DNA of 64,000 bases from Alopecurus myosuroides (GCA_028641055.1 CM054061.1:111236019-111300018), one strand, 5' to 3'. Positions 21,697 to 33,900 are shown, counted from the stretch's first letter. The notes: generated from the sequence alone by a model not told the origin. Translations and numbers: made by a program.

Positions 21697-22862
21697 TAGC
21701 AAATTGGCCCGTGCGTTGCTACGGGCGGACCGCGTACAAATTGTTAGTCTCCATTGTGATATATTTTTAGAAAAGAGTCTCCATTGTGATATAAATTAGC
21801 AATTTAGTATTTTGTTATGTTTTACAAATAATAGAAATGCAGTAATTAGAAATTCACATAATAAATATTGAAATATTTAAACCTGCTTGTGAAGTTATGG
21901 GACCATGTCGGTAATGTGAGTTATATTTGGTCATCATGCAAGGTGCTAAAATTTGGTCCATCGAGTTGAATATCCATTCAATTGACACGGTGCTATGTTT
22001 GTGTCATTATGTTTAGAAAGAAAAACAACCATGCACACCCATATTAAGTGTATAAACTTAATTTTCTAATAATAAAGCATTAGCGTGTAGAACCAATTGT
22101 GTGCACAACTTTCAAAGTTAAAAATTGAAAAACATCTTGACTACTCAAAATTTGGTCCAAAGTCAAAGATCTTAGTCTTAGTTTTTTTTAATTTAATCTA
22201 CTATTCTATATTCCATTGTAATTTTTAAATTAACAATTATTATTATTATTTTGGAAAAATAAAGAAATTGGGTTAGCAAGAGAACACAAATCAAATATAA
22301 TAAGCTTGTTATTTTTTCCAAGAAAATCTTGTCGATGTCTAACAAGCTTGTACACAAATATAATAAGCTTGTCAATATCTTTTAAAAAAAATATCTTGTC
22401 GATGTCTAACCAGATTGTACACACGGTTAGCAGAAAAAAATTAAGTTTCTGCTTAGAGCAAACGTTGCTCGTTAGGTCCACATCAAGTATCTACCGACAT
22501 GCCACTATTCTCGCACGATATCCTGTTTCTTCCTCCGAACTCAGCTGAATCCACACGAGCCACTTAGACTAAACATGGCGCGCACGCACACACACGTCCA
22601 TATACTTCTCAATCCCATTTCTTCCCGCCCTACTCAGTATTTTTTTTCTTGCCACGTAGCAGTGTTGGTAGAATTTTGGATTCTGATCGTGGATGTTGGT
22701 ATAGGATTTTGATCCGGTTTTGTGGTTTTGTTTTGAGTGATCCATCAGATAGTCTGGGCCGAGATCGTACGTGGGCTTGGGCCACTCAACTCAGCGAACG
22801 TACCCCTCAAAAAATAAAAATCAGCGAACGTGAACCATCTGGGTGCTTTACCGATCGCGTGC

Positions 22863-22904
22863 TTGCGACCGCTTGCTAGCGACCTGGGAGACGTACGAAA
22901 CGTA
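22863..22904 (+). repeat. 42-bp direct repeat, left copy
   Basis: Starts TTGCGACCGCTTGCTAGC. It is identical to 29272-29313, with the MULE lying between. The right copy belongs to the Helitron 5' end. Confidence 0.9.
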
Positions 22905-22956
22905 GATGGAAAAAAATTAGGTGGATACCGGCTCCAAACCCTGGCCTGTGCATACC

Positions 22957-24160
22957 ATCCCCAGATTGAACGCACGTCTGACTAGCTTTTTTTTTTGAAA
23001 CTACACGTCTGACTAGCTTTAATCCAACGCTGCCGAGAGCTTTACTCGGCTTGCTAGTTGCTACCTCGTTCCTTGGCTCAGTCGGCTCGCTAGTCGCTGA
23101 ACTGCTCCCAATCGGTTTCCTCTGCGGTTTGGCTCGCATTACATCACGCCGCCGCCGCCTCCTTGTCAACGACGTCGCGCCGTCTGGCCGGGGCTCTAGG
23201 CCATGATAATCTTTGTAGAGGCCGGCATCCAAGCAGCAGTCCAGCTCACCGCCTCTGCCCACAAGCTTCCCCGACGTTCTCCTCCGTCACGGCTCCGCGC
23301 CTACGCCGGTGCGGCCCCGCTGATCGGGTCGACTGCTGCGCCGTGGAGGCTGGCCGGTCCGCCCTGCGTCGCCTCTGCGCGACCGTCGGCCGGCGCCGCT
23401 GGCTGCTGCGCCTCTTCTGTACTCGCGCATCAGGCCAACAGAAGCTGCTGCTTCTCAGATGGCACTGTCTTTTCTTAGTGAAACACTGAATGTAAAGATG
23501 AAGCATGTTCTTTTGGCTTACAATTGTAGGTTATTCAGTAAAATTCAAGATTGAGAGAAAACAATGATGATATTCTATTGTAAACTGTTCGCAATTGTTG
23601 ATTGTAAATTTTCTGATTGCACACATACTAGCGATCATGTATGAATTGGAAAGAACTGATGTGTATATCATCATTGATGTCCGGCTTTTTTCACAACTAA
23701 TTTGTCTTTCACATGCCTCATATCTTGATTTGTTACATACAGGAAAGCTCATCTTGATCCTCCTAGCTTAAAAAAAAAAAAACAGGCCAATGACCCTACT
23801 TTATCATAGAAAACAAAGCTCACACCGATTAGTGATCACCAGTTTAACAAAGCAACACAACCTCTAAGCAACCAAAAAGGTCCCCAGCATACAGAAAAAT
23901 CCAAGCACACATGAATAGAACTCCAACCGGACCACTCCAAAGCACCCACCAACACAGACGAAGTAAAACAGGTGATAGTCACTTCACTCCAGGAAGCACA
24001 ACTTTAACAAAACCAACTAGCCAAGACTGGCAGCTCACACAAGAAAAGCCACACCCAACGAACTTAACTCACTCTTTTTTTGAATCTCCTGATTTTAGTT
24101 TAGCACTTCAATAGCACAGTCACATGTTGAAACCGAAAACATGTTATAGGTCTAGAACTG
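22957..24160. other. MULE left arm, noncoding
   Basis: Subterminal sequence of the MULE downstream of the transposase gene. A GC-rich stretch at 23140-23420 gives open frames on both strands with no recognisable domain. It could be a captured exon or simply GC-rich filler. The remainder is AT-rich, with a poly(A) run near 23770. Confidence 0.4.
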
Positions 24161-27100
24161 CTATTTATCGAAATGTAACTTTTTAACGGACGAAGGCAAT
24201 GTGGCTTCTTGCTGAATTCCGTGTAGAAGACTTGTAAATCCGCCTTCGACGAAAGGAGCAGACATGGTAGAAGGCTGCCCATATACATCTGTTGTGAATG
24301 TTGGCATTGAGGCAGTAGCATACCCCCTTTGGATGAAGGCTGAATCTATGGTCGAAGGTTGCCGGTTAAAATGATTTGCAAAATTTGGAATAGTGGTATT
24401 AGCATCTCCGTTTTGGATCCATGGAGTAGATATGGTCGAAGGTTGTCCGTACTCATTGTACGTCGTAGCATCGATGCTATGAGAATTCAGATCCTACATA
24501 AAAACCAAAAAATTAGAAAATAACTATAGAATCATATATAGCTTCACTAGTTTGAGGAAAATAGATAAGTACCTTTTTCTTGGTACTTTTCTTATTCTTT
24601 CCTTTCTTCTTTTCAAGGGTGGTGATGCTTTCATCATTCAGATTCTGCATAATGGAAGATGAAATAATTTACAACATGTGATTGTGCAAAATATAAAAAG
24701 GAAGCGGCCCTGGAGGCGGAAACCCTAGGGGAAAAAAGCCCCCAGATCGCCATCTCCTTCGGCCGCTGCCGTCGCCGGAGCAGGCGGCGGTGGCGGCGCC
24801 CTGCTCGTCAAAGGCGAAGGGCATGGCGGGCGCACCGGTGGTTGCCGTTGTGGGAGGGCAGCGGTGATTGATCCGGGCGTGTGGCAGGGAGGCGGAAGGT
24901 GGCGGCGGGGCTGGCTTCGGATCGCGGATCCAAAGTGGCGAGCGTGACGTCGACCGCGACTCGGGGAAGGAGCGCAAGGGCTGGTCGGATGGCTCACGAC
25001 CTGTCGGGTTCGCCGGTGGTGCTGGCCTCCATGGTGACGCCGTTGGCGCCCCCGGGATATGACAGCGTGAGCCGTTCCAACACTGGCGCGTGGCTTCCTG
25101 ACCCCACCGGAACGGCGGGCGCTTCGCCATAGACGGCGGCGTTCTTGGGGCCGGCCGCGAGGGCCTCCCGGCGGCGTGGCGAGAAGGAGGCGGTTGGGGT
25201 GCTAGCTCCGACTTGTATCTTGCTCTGCCGTTCCGTTGGAGGGTTCGTGCTGCCGTTCCTGCCAGAAGTGGTCTCGCGGCGTCGGGGTCTACGAGGCTTC
25301 AGAATAATAGCGGTGGTCCTAGGGTTTCCCATCGCGCGAAGATGAAGATCATGATGTAGGTCCTCTTTGATCAAGGCGGGTTGTCGATCGAAAGGCTCCG
25401 CCGGCGAACTCCCATGGGTAACGCCTGGAGATTGCTGGATCGGTGGAATTCGGTCGCAATGCTCAGTCATCGAAGGCGAGATTGGAGGACTAGCAACGGT
25501 GTTCGGAGTCTTTGCATCGATGGAGAACTGGCTTGGAGTTACAAGATTCGTGGCAGCTGTATGTCAGAGGGGGAGACAATATGCGTGAAGTCCAAAGTCC
25601 TACCTTTCAGGGTGAAAACCCAAGGTCTGACCTTAACTGGTTGTGCCTGGCACTGGTCTTCTTGGAGCCGTTGTTTTGAGAGTGAGGATTATCTTCAGGG
25701 TGAAAACCCAAGGTCTGGCCTTAATTGGTTGTGCCTGGCACCGTTCTTCCTGGAGACGGTGTTTTAGAAGAGATGGACGTCAGCTGTTGTTTAGGTGGTG
25801 GTTGTGCGGATACCGCGAGGACTGTAACTCTGTAGCGGGACTTTTCTTCTTTTTATTTCTTCTTTTTATTGCTTTTCGGCTGTGTGCATCCATTGCGTTG
25901 TTGCAGAGGCCGGGTGTAATTTGTATCTCCGCGATATTAATATACTTCCCTTTATCAAAAAAAATAAAAATAAAAAGGAAAATAATGAGTTCAAGCCCTG
26001 TGTCTTACAATCAATTCATTTGGATCATTACACTCCTCTCTATTTTATGAGGCATTATTTGGATCTTCTCCTATAGTAATATATAAAAACCGAATGAATT
26101 AAAAATTAACTATAAAAGCATAAATATATAATATCTTAACCAGTTTGGGTATAATCGATAAGTACCTTTCTTTTTAGCACTTTTCTTATTCTTTCCTTTC
26201 TTCTTTTCGAGAGAGATGATTGATCGTTTACTCTTTGCGCCTTTTACCACCGGAGAAACTCTAAATGACACAATACCTTTTAATGTGTCCACAGCACAGT
26301 CCATGGAAACTAGTGGAACCTCATTGGATTTTTCTTGCATATTGCTAAGAGAATTATCTGCTTCCAAGTCCAACTTATCTATGGCTCTCTCCAAATCATC
26401 AAGCAGTTGTTTTGACATCGAGCACTTTAATGCAACAGATGTCGCCTTGCGTGAGATACGGGCTGCTTGTGTTTTCAATTTTTCATGAATGGTTCCTCGT
26501 TTCTCAATATAGAAGCCTCTTTTTGCATATTTTGTCCATCTATTCAGTATATATTGTGATGGATAAATGAAAACATCATTATTGTTGAACACTTTGAGGG
26601 CATGCTTGCACAATAAACCTATAAGATATGCATGCCATATTTTATCAGTCTGTAGTAAAAATCATATTGCAATTAATTGCTTTTGTATACATACCTATGG
26701 ATTCAAACTTTCTGCAACAACATGTAACAATCATATCCGCACTGTTGAATACAACTGTTGCTCCATGCTCGCTGTACATATGCGTAACCATATATGTCAA
26801 TATTGTCCCTTCGGTCTGTAGCAATCGACAAGACAAAGTAAATTGTCTTTTGAATTCATCCTCAAACTCTGAATACATCAGACGTGTATATGATTCAGCC
26901 GCGGTCTTCAACAATGGTAAACTCTGATCGTAAGTAACCGGTGTCTTTCGACGCGAACTAAAATCTTCATCCAACTCATTTTCACGAAGGCTGATGGTAA
27001 CCTTCTCACATTCTACAAGAAGTTCCGAAAGACCGAGTTTCCTACGAAATCTTTTCTTGAAGACATTATTCATACCTTCGCTTCTTTGAGTCGAGTTCAT

Positions 27101-29013
27101 AGACACATTTCTTAAAATCAGGTAGGAATTTCTCCGGATGTTTCTGAATTACATGGCCAAGATGTTTAGCAGCATTAAGATAAATATGCCACAAGCAAAG
27201 ACGATGGCTTGTATTTCGAAATACATAAGAAATTGCTCCTTCCATGGCCTTGTCTTGATCAGTGAAAATTGTGCTTGGATGTTTGCCAGACATTGCTGTG
27301 AGAAATGTCTCAAATAGCCAAACAAATGAATCAATGGACTCGTTAAATATCAGTGCAGCCCCAAATATTATTGTCTGCTTGTGATGGTTGGCCCCGAGGA
27401 TTGGAGCAAAAGGCAATTCAAACTTATTAGTACTAAACGTGGTGTCAAATGATATGGCATCGCCAAAGCATACATAATCCATAATAGACTGTCCATCTGC
27501 CCAGAAAAAATTAGCTATCTGACCGTCTTCTTCATCGACTTGAATCGCATAAAAAAATGTAGAGTCCTCTCTTTGCTTATTTTTCAAGTATTCCAATAGT
27601 GTTTTTGCATCATTGGATTCCAAATACTTCTTGCGTTCCTTGCCAATCTCATTATTGCAGTCCATTTTTGAGAATGGCACTTTGTCGGCTCCTCCGTAAA
27701 ATGCTACCATATAATCATAAACCTGAGATGGCTTCATTCCGGCTTCACGTATCTGGCCAATTAGTGCTCTGTCCGCTTCTACAACACGTCGTTGGGACCT
27801 CAACTTGTGTGACTTATTGGGACTAGCAAGATAATGGTTGTGATCGGTTACAACCTTTTGCACCGTCCAAATCCCCTCTCTACTGACGCTAAATTGAACA
27901 CGAGCATCACAACCAGTTCTTGTAGTGGCCTTTGATGACTCTGTTTCTCGGTGTCCCTGATTACTACAAACTATATATTTCTGGTATATAGTTTTATCTT
28001 GGCGGCGCTTTGTCTGGCTCTTTCGAATACTAAATCCAACCTTGCCGACATATGTGTTGTACATGTCATATGCTTTATTCTCTGAATCGAAAGCCATACC
28101 CACTTTAGGAACGATCAAAGCTTCTTCAACATTATCAACCACCTGCGATAAAAAAGAGTTGTGAATTAAATTAATATTATCATAATATGAAATATACATT
28201 ATGTTCTTCACAACACATTAATTTTACACGCTACTATAGGACACCCCTAATGTTGCGTATATCACCAAATCATCGTATCATGAAACAAACTACTGTATCC
28301 AAATATCACCAAATCATCGTGTAGAAAATTATTATTATTTTATACTTGTAATGTTCTATACGGAGAAAAGAAATCATGATTACTTCCTGATCTAGCTCTA
28401 GACATTATCATACTGACATTGTTCTAACATACTAAACACATGCATGATAACATACCCGTCGTGTCTCTCCGTCAGCTCCACGACCATCAACAACCACATC
28501 GTCCTCCTCGCCTCTTTCTCCAGACATGGCAGTTATGTCATGCTCGTCTTCTCCTGCGCGTGATGACGGCAGGTCCGTGGTGCACGTTGCCTCAGGCGGC
28601 GCCATTGGCGACGGCGGATGCGACGACATGGAGCAAGAACCATCCTCGTATGGGTGGTTTACATGGTGAAAGGCGGCGCTGGTGCCGGACTCCGGCATGG
28701 CGACTCTCGTTCTTCTAGACGGAGGTGGCAATTCAGTCAACGAGAGCATAACTGACGGCGTACATGACAGATGTTCCGCCCCGAGGTCATGGCAGAGAGA
28801 CGGCGTCGATGCGCTCTGGCGCGATGCGTCCATGGCTGTCGCTCCGCTCGCTGCAGCTAGCGTCAAGGCGCTCTGGCGCGGTGCGGCTGTCGTTGTTGTC
28901 GCTCCGCTCATTGCAGCTAGCGTCGAGGCGCTCGGTGTTGCCGCTCCGCTCGCTGCAGCTAGCGCCGAGTCAGGGAATCCACGGCCACAACTCCGATCGC
29001 TTGTCTCGGCCAT
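24161..29013 (-). pseudogene. FAR1/MULE transposase gene
   Basis: The gene starts at ATG 29013. Exon 1 (29013-28456) is Ala/Ser-rich. After an intron with good GT/AG signals, exon 2 (28142-26695) joins in frame. It encodes the FAR1 DNA-binding domain (FDSENKAYDMYNTYVGKVGF through VTDHNHYL) and the MULE transposase domain (SFDTTFSTNKFELPFAPILG, FTDQDKAMEGAI, HRLCLWHIYLNAAKHLG). Near 27105 about 50 residues before STQRSEGMNN are missing and the frame shifts; this is the main lesion. A 76-bp intron (26694-26619) splits the SWIM zinc finger, rejoining as ESIG-LLCKHALKVF. Exon 3 ends at 26166, exon 4 is 24644-24573 and exon 5 is 24493-24161 with repeats of (G/R)QPSTI. Related FAR1/FHY3 host proteins are light regulators, but the TIRs point to a transposase. 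Confidence 0.85.
24704..25969 (+). mobile_element. LINE-derived non-autonomous retroposon
   Basis: A 1.27 kb insertion with an A-rich tail (about 25956-25969), flanked by an 11-bp target duplication ATAAAAAGGAA (24693-24703, 25970-25980), inside an intron of the FAR1 gene. The start (GCGGAAACCCTAGGGG) is GC-rich like LINE 5' UTRs. The end (TTGTATCTCCGCGATATTAATA) resembles grass L1 3' UTRs. No ORF2 is present, so this is an internally deleted or SINE-like derivative. It includes an 88-bp imperfect tandem duplication (about 25605-25770, unit containing TTCAGGGTGAAAACCCAAGG). Confidence 0.75.
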
Positions 29014-29207
29014 GGAAACCCTCGATGAGAATTGCTGGCAGACGTGATTGATACTAACTGCTAAAGCCCATTAGTTGTTTCCTGAGCCGATACAAGGCTT
29101 GGAGCTGAGAGAAACGTACTGATCAGGCCGGCTTGGAGCCGAGAGAAACGTACAGATCAGGCCAGCGTCGGATGGAGAGTTATCAAAACTTGCGGCAGAT
29201 AAGATAC
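29014..29207 (-). promoter_or_regulatory. Upstream region of the FAR1 transposase gene
   Basis: About 190 bases between the right TIR and the ATG. It contains two near-identical copies of GGAGC(T/C)GAGAGAAACGTAC followed by (T/A)GATCAGGCC, about 37 bases apart. No TATA box was identified with confidence. Promoter function is inferred from position. Confidence 0.35.
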
Positions 29208-29271
29208 GGTATGCACAGGCCAGGGTTTGGAGCCGGTATCCACCTAATTTTTTTAAAATATGCTTAGAATT

Positions 29272-29313
29272 TTGCGACCGCTTGCTAGCGACCTGGGAGA
29301 CGTACGAAACGTA
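29272..29313 (+). repeat. 42-bp direct repeat, right copy
   Basis: Identical to 22863-22904. It is part of the Helitron 5' terminal region. Confidence 0.9.
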
Positions 29314-29343
29314 CGGTCGCCCAGCAAAATTATATAGTAGAGA

Positions 29344-30920
29344 TTAGGTATAGATAATAGATTGGTGGAAGGGTAAAACGGTAAAACTTAGAACGGACCA
29401 AGCAACCAACCAAGGAAGCCTTAATGCCTTTATTATTAGGTAAAGAGGTAAAGATTTTGAATCTGCTCACGGTGGTTCATGGGTTAGATAGGAATTTTGT
29501 TGGACAACGCCTCTGTGTAACAACAGTCTGGTTCGATCTTGTACTATCTTTGCATAGGTTTTTTTAAAATATGCTTAGAATTTTGCTGAACAACGCAAGG
29601 GAATCGAGATGGGTAGGAAATTCCAAGGTATGGTAGCTTTATCTGGGCGAGGCCGTGCACAATATGGGGCCTGTGTGACTGTGTCACTCATTCTATCCTG
29701 GCTAACAAAAAAAAAACTAGGAGAACTGCAAAAGCAGGGATTAAAGGATGGCAGCATCACACGATTTTCAGTGTGTCATCTTTACTTCACAGGAAAAACA
29801 TAGTAATAATCACTCAGCTAAAAAGAGACGAATAGCTGCTTAGATAGGCAAGCAATCCGGGTGCTTTAACTTTCTGTTGATCCCGGCGGATTAGCGAGAA
29901 AAGATCGTGTTGCTCAGGCAAGGAAGCCAAAAAGGTAACCAAAGAAAAAGGATTAAGAAAAAGAGACGTCTTTTGCGTTTGGTAGTTTCTTTTGTTGCGT
30001 CGATGGCATGCTAGTACTACAAAAATTGCTTGGTGTACTAGTTCAAGAAGCTCGATTATGGTCTGTCTTTTTGTTTGTTTCAAGCTATGGACACATAGCA
30101 GTAGATTGGAGCAACAAGGTTTTTTTTCCTCTCTTGATATTTGCAGCCGGCAAATATCCACCCCTCTTGAGTCTTGACTGAGGGAAAAAACATGGAAAAG
30201 CAAAAAATTCAGCAAAACTGTTGCTTTCTATTGCAGTCTCCAGCTGTTCTTGTTCCGACTGTCTATAGCAATAAGCAACAAAATGGTAGCAATACCACCA
30301 GTGCAATGTGAGAGCGGCCAAAGAAAAAGCGTCTATTCGTAGTGAGTTACATCCACATGCTACGGCTGCAGAACCGAGCAGCACACCCTGCCGAGCAACA
30401 CATCCTCCTAAAATAATCCTATCCACACAATTCTAAAATCTATGCATGAAATTGTTCACCTCTAACAACAGTAACAACTACCTGAATTCTAAAATCTGGT
30501 ACACACCTTCTGTCGAACAGGTTGAGGGCGTGGCGGTGCAGCGAGAAGCAGCGGGGAAGAGGGAGCAGCGCACCCGCAGGAAGCAGGGCGGGAGCACTGA
30601 GTCTCCCGGGAGGTGGCGGTGGCAGGTGGTGGCCGGCGGTGGTCGTGGGCGTGCAGTGGCCGGTTGTGGTCGTGGGCGCGCGCGGTTGCAGAGAGGGGAG
30701 GGCAGGTGGTGGGCCACGAGGAAGAGGAGACGAGAGGGGAGGGAGGTGCGGCGCGGGGAGGTGGACGGCGGCGGCGCGGGGAAGTGGACGGCGGCGCGCG
30801 GTGATCACTGCAGCAGGGAGGAGGACGACGGGGGTGCAAACAAAGAAAAACGGCTAAGTCCTTTTCTCTCTGTGCTCTCTGTTGAAGGGAGGAGGTGGGG
30901 CCCACGAGTAAGTGAGAGGG
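29344..30920. other. CACTA interior, no recognised gene
   Basis: Noncoding between the Helitron and the solo LTR. A 28-bp direct repeat (29248-29275 and 29559-29586, core AAAATATGCTTAGAATTTTG) links its start to the MULE edge. From 30440 to 30900 the sequence is very GC-rich with open frames on both strands. On the minus strand it looks like a leader plus Pro/Arg-rich first exon followed by a GTGTGTACC donor near 30512, but no domain is recognisable. Confidence 0.4.
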
Positions 30921-33900
30921 TGTAACGACCGGGGTTCTCCCTAAATGCTCGTTGCCTGTTTGTTTCCTTTTCTGCATGTCATCGCATCTACATCGTTGTG
31001 CATTTTAACATTGGTAAAATAATTAAAATTGCATAAAATTTTGTTTTCTAAGTTTTTCTGAAATTAATTTGTGCCCTAAAAATTATTTTTACATCAAGCA
31101 GTTTTATAAACAATCAAAAACGAAAAAAAAAACCGTTGAGGGCCGGCCAGCCCACAGGCCAACCGGCCTGTTAACACACACCTAGCCCTAGCCCACAACG
31201 CACACACACATACATGCAACGCACACACGCACAGAAAACGCACGCACACGCCTCACGGGAGGGGATCGATCGATCCCCTCCATCGTCCCCTTCCTCGCGT
31301 TCGACCGCCGCCTCCCTCCATCGCTCCTCTCCCGCCTCCTACTCTGCTCCGGCCAGCCGCCGCTGACTTCCTCAAGCAGGGCGCCGCCCTCCCTCACCTC
31401 CGGCGCCGCTGCTGCTCCCTTCCCGCACCCGCCTCCTCCTAGCGCCTCCCCGACGAGAGCCCCGCCTCCATCTCCGTGAGCTCCGGCCAGCGACCCTCCA
31501 TGGCGCCCGCCGGTAGTTGCCCCCTCCTCTGTCTGCCCCACGGCAGCCGAGCTCGTCGCCGTCCCCTGCCCCAACCCGATCACTGCCATGGGCAGTACCT
31601 CAAAATCTCGAGGACGTCCACCTCTCTACAGCAGCGCCTCCCACTGCCGTTCTACTGCGCGCCGCCTCGAAGCCTCCATGGCCTCGCTGCCTCGCCGTCG
31701 GAGCTTCCCCTCTAGCAGCCACAGGTCCGTGGCCCTGCTCCATGCTGCCTCGCCGTCACGGCCCGTCTCCACATCGACGCCCGCCATGTGCTCGACCAAG
31801 TTACCATAAGAACGCTCTGTAGCTCGCGGGCGCCCGGACGTTCCTTCTGTGTATCTCAACCACTCCAACATCTACCCCGAGTAACGCGGCCGTGGGAACA
31901 GCAAAGTACACCAACGACAACGTTCACACCGACCGTGGACAATGACGATGACGTCGCCACCTCGACACGTACCTTGTCGCCAAGTTCTCCGACAAGAACA
32001 AAATTCGTGTATCCTCGCCGTGTCCGCGTTGTGTTGGTCGCCTTCGTGCACGCCATGAAGACGGGAACCGCCATGATCTCCTACATGGATGCGACGAGTA
32101 CCTCGACTACGTCTACTTCCTCTTCTTCGTCTACTTCCTCCTCTTCGTCTATTTCCTCCACGCACCGAAGACATCGGTGTTGCCCCGAAGCTCCCCTTTC
32201 CCACGTGCGAACCCAAACCCTACCCTTATAATCCATGTGCCCTATTTTCTATAACATGCCATCTATTTTATAAATATCATATCATCATGTTGCATCGCAT
32301 TTTGTGGGTTCGGGTAATAGTAATGTCACTTAATAATTAAATATGGAATGTATCGGGATATTTCTATTTACCTTGTCCCTATTCCATTTAAACTTGAGTA
32401 GCTCATATTTATATTATCTCGCCATGTTAAACCACATTTAATCTTGTTGGGTAAATAAATAATGTGAACCTCCTAAATTAAATGTTGGGCTTCCGGCTCA
32501 ATTTAAATTGATTTAATTGCATAAATCATAACTAATTCATTTTAACTCCAAATTTGAAAAGTAAAATATGTTTTCCAATCAAAATTCTCTAAACTTTGCA
32601 AATATCAACTTTATTTCTGGTTTTGAATAATTTAAAATGCTGAAAACAATTATTATTTGTTAAATGCTTTAAACATTGCAAAATTCATAACTTGGGCATA
32701 GAATTTCCAATTTCAACAAATAAAATATGTTTTCCACTCAAAATGAAACCACCTTGCTGAATATCAACTTTGTTTTCTGTTTTGAACAATTTAAATTGCT
32801 GAAAACAACTGTTTCTTAATTAATGCATTTAAAATTGTCTAATTAATAACTTGCTCATCTAAATTCCAAATTCAACAAATGAAATATGTTTTCCATCTAA
32901 AATTTTGTGTTCTTTTCAAATATAAATTTTGTTATCTGTTTTGAATATTTAAAATGGGTGAAAACAATAAATGCTTGTGTAACTCACTTAAGAAGCCAAA
33001 TTTCATAACTTAATAAATAAAATTCCAAACTTGGTAAACAACATATCAAATTAAAGCTATTGTTGTTTTATTATTGTTTTCATCATCCATGCATCATGCT
33101 AATCAACTTTCACATGATGGTTATTTGTAGATAATTTAATTCAACATTAATTCATGGGCTTTTCCATATGCAATCCAAATTGCATATGGGCCCATTTAAA
33201 TATGTTTACCATGTCAACTAGTTTATCTTGATGCACCCTTTAACTTTTCATGCATCCATATCTTGATCATGCTGGATCTTTTGCCGTAGAAGTAATTGTT
33301 GCATCCGGTGTTTGCTCTAGTTCGTTGCTTCTTCGCGGATAGGACGTTGAGATGATGTGAGCAACGATAAGTTCTGCGGATGTACCTCTACTTGCTGGAT
33401 CTCAGGCAAGTATACTCACTTGCTACCTATGTTGCCTTTCCTCACTTGTTACCGATTCTTTCCGTTGTCTTTATGCTAGCCTTATGATTCGATGCTTGTG
33501 TCTCGATCCTATCATATGTTTATTTTGCAGCCATGATATAGCCTTTACTTCCACTTCCTATTAACTGTCGTTTGTTTACCTTGTTGGCCCTCGTGTCGTA
33601 GTTGCATGCTTAGTGTTGTTTGCGCTCGAGTCCTGTTGTCCTTCGTTCTATCACCTGTTTAGTCGATAGTTGGGTTTCAATTCAATCAACAACATGTTAA
33701 TGTTTTGGGTAATAATAATTTGATGATAAGGCACCGGCAGGAGGTCCGGCGTGGTTTTGGAGCCTGCTAGTGTCGACCCTAATTAGGAAAAGGGTCTTGT
33801 CTACTGATCCATGATGAGCGCGCTAACCGCATGTGTGAAGCGAGTATGGGCGCCCCCCGCAATTCTGATTCGATTCGCATCTCGTCCAAATCACCACACT

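Larger units (their letters stand above)
22910..29254 (-). mobile_element. Mutator-like element with FAR1-type transposase
   Basis: Perfect 47-bp terminal inverted repeats at 22910-22956 and 29208-29254 (inner part GGTGGATACCGGCTCC) bracket a minus-strand FAR1/MULE transposase gene. No 9-bp target duplication is visible directly outside the TIRs. Instead, a 42-bp direct repeat lies just beyond each side. A LINE-derived insert interrupts the 3' part of the gene. Confidence 0.75.
21697..29343 (-). mobile_element. Helitron (minus), non-autonomous, with nested MULE
   Basis: On the minus strand the element starts A^TCTCTACTATATAATTTTG at 29343 and ends near 21697 with a GC-rich hairpin (GCCCGT, loop, ACGGGC; 21707-21726), ten bases, and GCTA followed by T. 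These are the termini of grass Helitrons (5' TC, 3' hairpin plus CTRR, insertion between A and T), although the last base of CTRR is lost. No Rep/helicase gene is seen. Without the MULE the Helitron would be about 1.3 kb. The 3' half (21727-22862) is AT-rich with a roughly 70-bp imperfect tandem repeat containing CTTGTCGATGTCTAAC at about 22325-22425. Confidence 0.65.

Noticed and set aside
23163..23506. Open frames on both strands near the MULE left arm
   Set aside because: GC-rich shadow frames of each other; no recognisable motif.
24161..29013. Host FAR1/FHY3-like regulatory gene
   Set aside because: Perfect 47-bp TIRs surround it and it carries the MULE transposase domain, so it is better explained as the transposon's own gene.
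30440..30977. Several long overlapping open frames on both strands
   Set aside because: GC-rich sequence with few stop codons; the proteins are low-complexity Arg/Pro/Gly. Kept only as a possible captured exon.
31188..32231. Open frames in the CpG-rich half of the 4 kb LTR
   Set aside because: Inside a unit with TG...CA ends and target duplications; low-complexity translations without domains.
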